Shown here in pieces: positions 58,517 through 64,000 of a stretch of DNA of 64,000 bases. The position numbers and the translations under genes are program-made. The DNA lies in NCBI GenBank assembly GCA_017543595.1, contig JAFYFU010000088.1, forward strand, positions 1 through 64,000, read 5' to 3'. The notes under the pieces are model-generated. The model had not been told where the DNA came from, ran no database searches, and saw only the letters and a program-made list of their open reading frames with translations. Within the stretch, counting starts at the first letter, position 1. Every line of letters starts with the position of its first letter. The stretch comes from Ruminococcus sp. Lineage in GTDB: Bacteria; Bacillota; Clostridia; Oscillospirales; Ruminococcaceae.

Positions 58517-59523
58517 TTCACGGCGGAGATATTTTCGACAAAGATATATTATATGATTTTTCCTCAAATGTAAATCCTCTCGGTATGCCCGAAAATGTAA
58601 GGAAAATTCTTGTATCTTCCGTTGATTTGTGGGAAAAATACCCCGATTATAAATGCAGGGAATTAATAAAAAAATTATCCGTTTATGAGAATATTTCGCC
58701 CGAAAACATAGTCTGCGGAAACGGTGCGGACGATTTGATATTCAGGATAAAATATGCACTCAACCCTAAGAAAATATTAATATGCGAACCGACTTTCAGC
58801 GAATATGAAAGGGCTTTTTCGGATTCTGATATAAAAAAATATATCCTTAAAGAAGAAAATAATTTTAATATACAGAAGGATATTCTGAATTATATCAATG
58901 ATATTGACATGATGATAATATGTTCTCCAAATAACCCGACAGGAATTATTCCCGATATAAATATAATCAAATCAATCGCAGAAAAGTGCATGGAGAAAAA
59001 TATAATTCTCCTCTGTGACGAATGTTTTCTTGACTTTGCGGAAAATGCCGAAAATCTCAGCATTAAGAATTACCTGAACAAAAATACAATAATTCTCAAA
59101 GCCTTTACAAAAATATATGCAATGGCAGGATTAAGGCTTGGATATGCACTTTTCGGAGACAGTGAAACTGCGGAAAGAATAAAAAATACAGGGCAGTTCT
59201 GGTCTGTTTCCTATCCTGCACAAACCGCAGGAATTTATGCACTTGACGAAAAAAACTACATAAAAAACACTGTAAAATATATCAAGCATGAAAGAGAATA
59301 TCTCACCGAAAATTTAAGAAAATACAATATAAAAGTCTTTGATTCAAGTGTAAATTTTATCCTGCTTAAAACGGATATTCCGCTTTATAAAATACTCCTG
59401 AAAGACAAAATTCTGATAAGAAAAAATCTCAGCGGTCTTGATGATAAATTCTATCGCATGGCAGTAAGAACGCACGAAGAAAACGAATATTTTATAAATA
59501 CAATAAAAAAGGGGCTGAAATAA
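58513..59523 (+). CDS. cobD: L-threonine-O-3-phosphate decarboxylase
   Basis: The 336-residue PLP enzyme, aminotransferase fold class I, makes aminopropanol phosphate for CbiB. It has DFSSNVNPLG at the start, ICSPNNPTGIIPD, CDECFLDFAE and the PLP-Lys region LKAFTKIYAMAGLRLGYALF. GTG 58513 overlaps the cbiB TGA (GTGA) with GGGGAG 7 bases upstream and gives the usual HGGD start; ATG 58498 is an alternative without a site. Confidence 0.93.
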   Translation: MIHGGDIFDKDILYDFSSNVNPLGMPENVRKILVSSVDLWEKYPDYKCRELIKKLSVYENISPENIVCGNGADDLIFRIKYALNPKKILICEPTFSEYERAFSDSDIKKYILKEENNFNIQKDILNYINDIDMMIICSPNNPTGIIPDINIIKSIAEKCMEKNIILLCDECFLDFAENAENLSIKNYLNKNTIILKAFTKIYAMAGLRLGYALFGDSETAERIKNTGQFWSVSYPAQTAGIYALDEKNYIKNTVKYIKHEREYLTENLRKYNIKVFDSSVNFILLKTDIPLYKILLKDKILIRKNLSGLDDKFYRMAVRTHEENEYFINTIKKGLK

Positions 59524-59526
59524 AAA

Positions 59527-60981
59527 ATGGGCAAATCTGTAATGATTCAGGGTACTATGTCAAATTCGGGAAAGTCTTTTATTTCGGCAGGACTTTGCAG
59601 AATATTCATGCAGGACGGTTATTCCTGTGCGCCTTTTAAATCGCAGAATATGGCTTTAAATTCCTATGTCACAAAAGAGGGGCTTGAAATAGGCAGGGCG
59701 CAGGCTGTACAGGCTGAATCCGCAGGAATAAAGCCTTCTGTCCTTATGAACCCGATTTTATTGAAACCCACTACAAATATCGGCTCGCAGGTTATTCTCA
59801 ACGGCAAGCCTTTCGGAAATATGAGTGCAGGTGAATATTTCAAGAGAAAAACAGAATTTATTCCGCATATAAAAAATGCCTATGAAAAATTATCATCAAT
59901 GCATGATATAATTGTCATTGAGGGTGCAGGAAGTCCCGTTGAATTAAATCTGAAAATAAATGATATTGTCAATATGGGCATGGCTGAAATGGCGGATTCT
60001 CCCGTTATTATTGTCGGAGATATAGACAGGGGCGGAATTTTCGCACAGCTTTACGGCACTGTTTCGCTTTTAAATCCTGATGAGAGAAAACGTGTAAAAG
60101 GCTTGATAGTAAATAAATTCAGGGGCGATATTTCGCTTTTTGATGAGGGTGTAAAAATTCTTGAAAATCTCTGCGGAGTGCCTGTACTCGGCGTTGTTCC
60201 GTATATAAAATGCGATATGGAAGATGAGGACAGCCTCTCGGAAAAGCTTGAAAACAATAAAACTTCTTATATAAATATAGCGGTTATAAAACTACCTAAG
60301 CTTTCAAACTTCACAGATTTTGATGTTTTTCTGCAATATAAGGGCGTGGGGGTATATTATGCCGAAAAGCCCGAAGATTTGCTTTCTGCGGATATGATTG
60401 TAATTCCCGGGACAAAGAATACTGTTGCGGATATGAAATATTTACGTGAATCAGGCTTTGAATATGCCGTAAAATCTGCCGTTTCAAAGAATATCCCCAT
60501 ATTCGGAATATGCGGAGGTTATCAGATTCTCGGCAAAAAAATTTCAGACCCTTTAAATTCTGAGGGCGGAGAAAATATTGACGGCATGGGACTTTTGGAC
60601 TGCGAAACTGTTTTTTCGGACGAAAAGAAAACTGTTCTCACGAACGGGAAATTCAAAGATATTTCGGGGTATTTCAGTTTTCTTTCGGGGAAATCTTTCA
60701 GCGGTTACGAAATACACATGGGAGTTACTGAAAATACAGGAAATATTCTTACCGACTGCGGAGGGGCTTATAAAGACAATGTTGCAGGCTGTTATATTCA
60801 CGGAATTTTTGATATTGTCGCAGAGGATATAATCAAAAATTTATTCCTGAAAAAAGGCATTGAATATATGGGCGGTATCACCGACAGAAACAAATACAAA
60901 AATCAGCAGCTTGACATTCTCGCCGAAAATATCAGGAAAAATATTGACATGAAAAAATTATACGAAATAACAGGAGTTTAA
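59527..60981 (+). CDS. cbiP: Cobyric acid synthase
   Basis: The 484-residue protein amidates b, d, e and g side chains of the corrin. The ATP loop QGTMSNSGKSFISAGLCRIF lies at the start, EGAGSPVELNL near 133, GDIDRGGIFAQLYG near 160, and the amidotransferase Cys in FGICGGYQILG with GYEIHMG behind it. ATG 59527 follows the cobD stop by 3 bases. Confidence 0.95.
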   Translation: MGKSVMIQGTMSNSGKSFISAGLCRIFMQDGYSCAPFKSQNMALNSYVTKEGLEIGRAQAVQAESAGIKPSVLMNPILLKPTTNIGSQVILNGKPFGNMSAGEYFKRKTEFIPHIKNAYEKLSSMHDIIVIEGAGSPVELNLKINDIVNMGMAEMADSPVIIVGDIDRGGIFAQLYGTVSLLNPDERKRVKGLIVNKFRGDISLFDEGVKILENLCGVPVLGVVPYIKCDMEDEDSLSEKLENNKTSYINIAVIKLPKLSNFTDFDVFLQYKGVGVYYAEKPEDLLSADMIVIPGTKNTVADMKYLRESGFEYAVKSAVSKNIPIFGICGGYQILGKKISDPLNSEGGENIDGMGLLDCETVFSDEKKTVLTNGKFKDISGYFSFLSGKSFSGYEIHMGVTENTGNILTDCGGAYKDNVAGCYIHGIFDIVAEDIIKNLFLKKGIEYMGGITDRNKYKNQQLDILAENIRKNIDMKKLYEITGV

Positions 60982-60983
60982 TT

Positions 60984-61613
60984 ATGGAACTTGAATACGT
61001 CCTCCCGAAAGATATCGAAAAAAGAAGCTTTGAGATAATTTCCTCTGAACTTAAAAAAGATATTCCCGAAAATATAAAGCCTGTCGTCATGAGGGTAATT
61101 CATACAACTGCGGACTTTGAATATGCGGATAATTTGTATTTCTCGGAAAATGCAGTCGAAAAAGCTCTTGAAATTCTCAAAAAAGGCGCAGTAATCGTAA
61201 CTGATACAAATATGGCATTATCGGGAATAAATAAAAATGCACTGAATATTTTAGGCTGTAAGGCGGTATGTTTCATGGCTGACAGAGAGGTTGCCGAAAC
61301 TGCAATTGAAAAAAATCTGACCCGTGCAATGGTTTCGGTTGACAAGACCGCAGAAATAAAAGAACCTGTAATATTTGTTTCGGGAAATGCCCCCACTTCA
61401 TTGATAAGGCTTTGCGAACATATGGAAAAAGGCGATTTTACCCCTGAATTTGTAATAGCCTGTCCTGTCGGCTTTGTAAATGTAATCCAGTCAAAAGAAA
61501 TGATAATTAATTCGGGCGTTCCCTGCATAGTCGCAAGAGGAAGAAAGGGCGGAAGCAATGTTGCCGCCGCCGTATGTAATGCCCTTATGTATATGATAAC
61601 AAGAAATAAATAA
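60984..61613 (+). CDS. cbiC: Cobalt-precorrin-8 methylmutase
   Basis: The 209-residue protein moves a methyl group from C11 to C12, giving cobyrinate. The catalytic His is in VMRVIHTTADFEYADNL; GNAPTSLIRLCEHM, ACPVGFVNVIQSKE and the basic RGRKGGSNVAAAVCNAL are typical. AGGAG precedes ATG 60984. Last gene of the main cobalamin block; no clear terminator follows. Confidence 0.95.
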   Translation: MELEYVLPKDIEKRSFEIISSELKKDIPENIKPVVMRVIHTTADFEYADNLYFSENAVEKALEILKKGAVIVTDTNMALSGINKNALNILGCKAVCFMADREVAETAIEKNLTRAMVSVDKTAEIKEPVIFVSGNAPTSLIRLCEHMEKGDFTPEFVIACPVGFVNVIQSKEMIINSGVPCIVARGRKGGSNVAAAVCNALMYMITRNK

Positions 61614-61670
61614 TATACGGTTAATTTTATATGCGTAAATTGTATAATTTCATGATTTCATTAAAAATAC

Positions 61671-61698
61671 TTGCATTTTTTATATTATATGGTATAAT
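61671..61698 (+). promoter_or_regulatory. Promoter upstream of the cobalamin riboswitch
   Basis: TTGCAT (61671-61676), 16 bp, TATAAT (61693-61698), about 25 bp before the riboswitch. This separates the cbiK transcript from the upstream operon. Confidence 0.65.
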
Positions 61699-61714
61699 AT
61701 TATTATCATAGCTA

Positions 61715-61960
61715 TGAATATTGCAGTCGGTGCTTTTGTGCTTATGTGGAAAAGTTAAAAGGGAAGCGTGTGAAATTCACGCACGAACTCGTCACTGTAA
61801 GCATGGAGTTTAAAGCTTTTTATGTCACTGAGAAATTGGGAAGGCTCGCTTTAAGCATTGATATGCAAGTCAGGAAACCTGCCGGCTGTTGTACAGAAAC
61901 ACAAGTTTCAGGTCACGAGGTATTGACCGTACATTACAGACAAAACCTGTCTGTTATGCT
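61715..61960 (+). promoter_or_regulatory. Cobalamin (B12) riboswitch upstream of cbiK
   Basis: The aptamer motifs are in order: GGTGCTTTTGTGCTTA, AAAAGGGAAGCGTGTGAAAT, the CACTGTAAGC segment and the B12 box AAGTCAGGAAACCTGCC (from about 61867). Downstream are hairpins GGTCA/TGACC (about 61911-61928) and ACAGAC/GTCTGT (61936-61954). There is no T-run, so control may be translational or otherwise not a simple terminator. The known rule is repression when cobalamin is bound. Confidence 0.93.
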
Positions 61961-62010
61961 TTAAAAAACATATGGGTCATGCCTTTCTTATTGAAAGGAT
62001 TGATTTTACA

Positions 62011-63174
62011 ATGAAAAAATTAAGTATATTTTTAACTTGCCTTGCACTTACTGCTGCAATGGCTTCATGCGGAAGTTCAGATACATCTAATGCGGATTCA
62101 AAGAGTTCCGCTCCGAAGGCAGAAGAATCTGCTGTTGAAGAAACTGAACCTGAAACCGAAGAAGTTTCAGAAGAAGAAACTGAACCCGAAACAGAAGCAA
62201 CTACCAAGAAATCCAAGAAGAAAAAGGAAAAGACCACAGAAGCCGCTACCGAAGCTGCTACCGAAGCCGCAACAGAAGAAACTTCAACAGAAGCCGCTAC
62301 CGAGGAAGAAGAAGAATATGACGGTGACGACTACGACACAGGTGACCCCACTCTCGACAATATAAGAAATGAGGACGAAATCGGTGAAAATGAAATCCTT
62401 GTTGTAAGTTTCGGAACAAGCTACAACGACAGCAGACGACTTACTATCGGCGCAATAGAGGATTCAATCGAAAATGCTTTCCCTGATTATGCCGTAAGAC
62501 GTGGCTTTACTTCCGATATAATCATTGACCACGTTAAAAAACGTGACAAGATAACCATTGACAGTCTTGATGATGCACTTAAAAGAGCCTCTGACAATAA
62601 AGTTAAAAATCTTGTTATACAGCCCACTCACCTTATGAACGGCTTTGAATACGAAGAAATTGAAGAAAAAATCGCTCAGTATTCAGATGCTTTTGACAAG
62701 GTTGCAATCGGACTTCCCCTCCTTACAAATGATGACGATTTCAAGAAAGTTGAAGAAGCAATAGTTGACTGGACAAGCGATTACAACAACGATGAAACTG
62801 CTGTTGTTTTCATGGGTCACGGCACAGAGGCTGATTCAAACGGCGTATACCAGAAAATGCAGGATTTGCTCACAGAGGACGGTCACAAGAATTACTTTAT
62901 CGGAACTGTTGAGGCTACACCAAGCCTTGATGACGTTATCGCAAAGGTAAAGGAAGGCAATTACAAGAAAGTTGTTCTTGAACCCCTTATGGTAGTTGCA
63001 GGTGACCACGCAAACAACGATATGGCTGGCGATGAGGACGATTCATGGAAATCAGCTTTTGAAAGAGAAGGCTTTGAGGTTGAATGTCTGCTCAGAGGTC
63101 TCGGCGAAAATGATGCAATAAGACAGATATATGTTGACCACGCTCAGGAAGCAATTAACGCAATAAATCAGTAA
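62011..63174 (+). CDS. cbiK: Lipoprotein sirohydrochlorin cobaltochelatase
   Basis: The 387-residue protein starts at ATG 62011; a longer reading from 61972 runs into the riboswitch. Signal peptide and lipobox (AAMASC, lipidated C20) are followed by an Asp/Glu/Thr/Lys-rich linker (about 22-115) and a class II chelatase domain (about 125-387). CbiK features: LVVSFGTSYNDSRRLTIGAI, PTHLMNGFEYEEI, FMGHGTEADSNGVY (H270) and VVAGDHANNDMAG (H333); the two His are the expected metal ligands. It should insert cobalt into sirohydrochlorin, but the lipid anchor puts it outside the membrane, unlike the other cobalamin enzymes. It could also act in cobalt or tetrapyrrole capture. Confidence 0.92.
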   Translation: MKKLSIFLTCLALTAAMASCGSSDTSNADSKSSAPKAEESAVEETEPETEEVSEEETEPETEATTKKSKKKKEKTTEAATEAATEAATEETSTEAATEEEEEYDGDDYDTGDPTLDNIRNEDEIGENEILVVSFGTSYNDSRRLTIGAIEDSIENAFPDYAVRRGFTSDIIIDHVKKRDKITIDSLDDALKRASDNKVKNLVIQPTHLMNGFEYEEIEEKIAQYSDAFDKVAIGLPLLTNDDDFKKVEEAIVDWTSDYNNDETAVVFMGHGTEADSNGVYQKMQDLLTEDGHKNYFIGTVEATPSLDDVIAKVKEGNYKKVVLEPLMVVAGDHANNDMAGDEDDSWKSAFEREGFEVECLLRGLGENDAIRQIYVDHAQEAINAINQ

Positions 63175-63186
63175 TTTTAAAATTTC

Positions 63187-63217
63187 GGCGGAGGGATTTC
63201 GGTTCTTCCGCCATTTT
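63187..63217 (+). terminator. Weak terminator-like hairpin after cbiK
   Basis: GGCGGA/TCCGCC stem with a 14-nt loop, followed by ATTTTAAC. The short T-run suggests partial read-through into the next lipoprotein gene. Confidence 0.4.
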
Positions 63218-63234
63218 AACGGGAGAATATACTT

Positions 63235-64000
63235 ATGAAAAAATTAATTATTTCGGCAATTATCTTATCAATGGCACTTGCATCATGTTCTTCGGGAAAC
63301 AGCGTTTCCGAAAGTTCACAGGATACAAAATCGGAAGTTATTCAGGAAACTACGGAAGAAATTACGGAAGAACCAACAGAAGAAACCACAGAGGAAATCA
63401 CAGAGGAAATTACGGAAGAATCAACTCAGGAGGCAAGTGAGGAAAAACAGACCGTCCCCCCGGAAGAAGTAGGCTATGAGGGAATGACGGCAGTCTATGC
63501 GGAAAATCTTGTTGACGGGGAATATGATATTTCTGTCGATTCAAGTTCTTCAATGTTTAATATAACAGCCTGCAAATTAACTGTCGCTGACGGGGAAATG
63601 ACCGCTGAAATAACTATGGGCGGAACAGGTTACAAATGGCTTTTCATGGGAACGGGCGAAGATGCCGAAAATGCCGATGAAAGCGAATATATCCCCTATA
63701 CCGAACAGGACGGACTTAATATATTTACCGTTCCCGTATCAGCTCTTGATGAAGTAATCGACTGCACAGCTTTCAGCAAAAAGAAAGAAACATGGTACGA
63801 CAGACAGCTTGTATTCCGTGCGGATTCTCTCCCCATGACGGCATTTAAAGAGGGCAGAGGAAACACTGTTGAAACTCTCGGACTTGCGGACGGAACTTAT
63901 AATATGAATGTAAGTCTTTCAGGCGGTTCAGGCAGGGCAAGCATAAACTCCCCCGCAAAGGTAACCGTAACAGACGGAAAAGCCGTTGCAGAAATTATTT
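63235..64000 (+). CDS. Lipoprotein with repeated beta domains, C-terminus outside window
   Basis: About 255 codons from ATG 63235 to the window edge. GGGAG lies 9 bases upstream. The signal peptide ends in a lipobox (ALASC), then comes a Glu/Thr-rich linker (about 25-75). A beta domain (about 88-195: DGEYDISVDSSSSMFNITAC, TMGGTGYKWLFMGTGEDA, KKETWYDRQLVFRADSLP) is followed by the start of a second, similar one (GTYNMNVSLSGGSGRASI). Being behind the B12 riboswitch with cbiK, it may take part in corrinoid, cobalt or heme capture; that is inference. Confidence 0.7.
   Translation, partial: MKKLIISAIILSMALASCSSGNSVSESSQDTKSEVIQETTEEITEEPTEETTEEITEEITEESTQEASEEKQTVPPEEVGYEGMTAVYAENLVDGEYDISVDSSSSMFNITACKLTVADGEMTAEITMGGTGYKWLFMGTGEDAENADESEYIPYTEQDGLNIFTVPVSALDEVIDCTAFSKKKETWYDRQLVFRADSLPMTAFKEGRGNTVETLGLADGTYNMNVSLSGGSGRASINSPAKVTVTDGKAVAEII

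Noticed and set aside
61746..61964. Open frame of 72 codons upstream of cbiK
   Set aside because: It overlaps the cobalamin riboswitch aptamer, whose conserved motifs explain the sequence.

Overview
The window reads as a low-GC, Gram-positive, fibre-degrading gut or rumen anaerobe, most like a cellulosome-forming Ruminococcus of the R. flavefaciens type. This is inferred from content: two dockerin-bearing secreted proteins, a GH11-CBM22-dockerin-CBM22-CE4 xylanase, a CE2-type esterase, T-box leaders on aminoacyl-tRNA synthetase genes, strong AGGAGG ribosome sites and near-consensus -35/-10 promoters with 16-18 bp spacing. No rRNA gene or other taxonomic marker is present, so the species is not settled.

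Layout. 1-7.3 kb: a truncated secreted protein, the multidomain xylanase/esterase, a DUF421-DUF4363 membrane pair and a dockerin-tagged papain-like protease. 7.3-12.2 kb: pheS, a lipoprotein gene and pheT on the minus strand behind a Phe (UUC) T-box. 12.3-17.8 kb: CE2 esterase, NfeD and SPFH membrane proteins, a GH13 glycosidase with a C-terminal DUF1653, and an HD hydrolase. 17.9-23 kb: tRNA-Pro, then a Val (GUA) T-box driving valS, a YjbR-like gene, a Dabb gene and folC. 23-29 kb: a small redox-disulfide protein, a TetR regulator, a DUF3810 protein, a phospholipase C-like protein, tRNA-Arg, two small secreted paralogues sharing an identical 74-nt leader, and a fused transporter/spermidine-synthase-like protein. 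29.4-34.8 kb: a PP-loop ATPase, radA, a lipoprotein and a degenerate-GGDEF/intact-EAL protein. 35-46.8 kb: pyrC-pyrF-carA-carB, MscS, two flavoproteins, a small conserved protein and rsmA. 46.8-61.6 kb: seventeen tightly packed genes for nearly the whole anaerobic cobalamin route (cbiL-D-F-G-H-J-ET-A, cobT-cobU-cobS, a CobU-like gene, cobC, cbiB, cobD, cbiP, cbiC). 61.7-64 kb: a cobalamin riboswitch in front of a lipoprotein form of the cobalt chelatase CbiK and a second, truncated lipoprotein.

How it fits together. The cobalamin block runs from precorrin-2-level intermediates to the finished nucleotide loop. CbiK, the cobalt-insertion enzyme, is set apart behind its own B12 riboswitch and carries a lipoprotein signal, so it is predicted to sit outside the membrane. 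Uroporphyrinogen synthesis, precorrin-2 dehydrogenase and the corrinoid adenosyltransferase are not in the window.

The most unusual signal is a family of structured intergenic repeats at about 3.7, 16.9, 29.1, 34.8, 41.7 and 43.9 kb. All share one two-stem fold. Both stems change sequence between copies while keeping base pairing, including G-U pairs. One copy is inserted into the apical loop of another, and most copies lie in the sense direction a few bases upstream of a start codon. I do not recognise the family, and no transposase is nearby.
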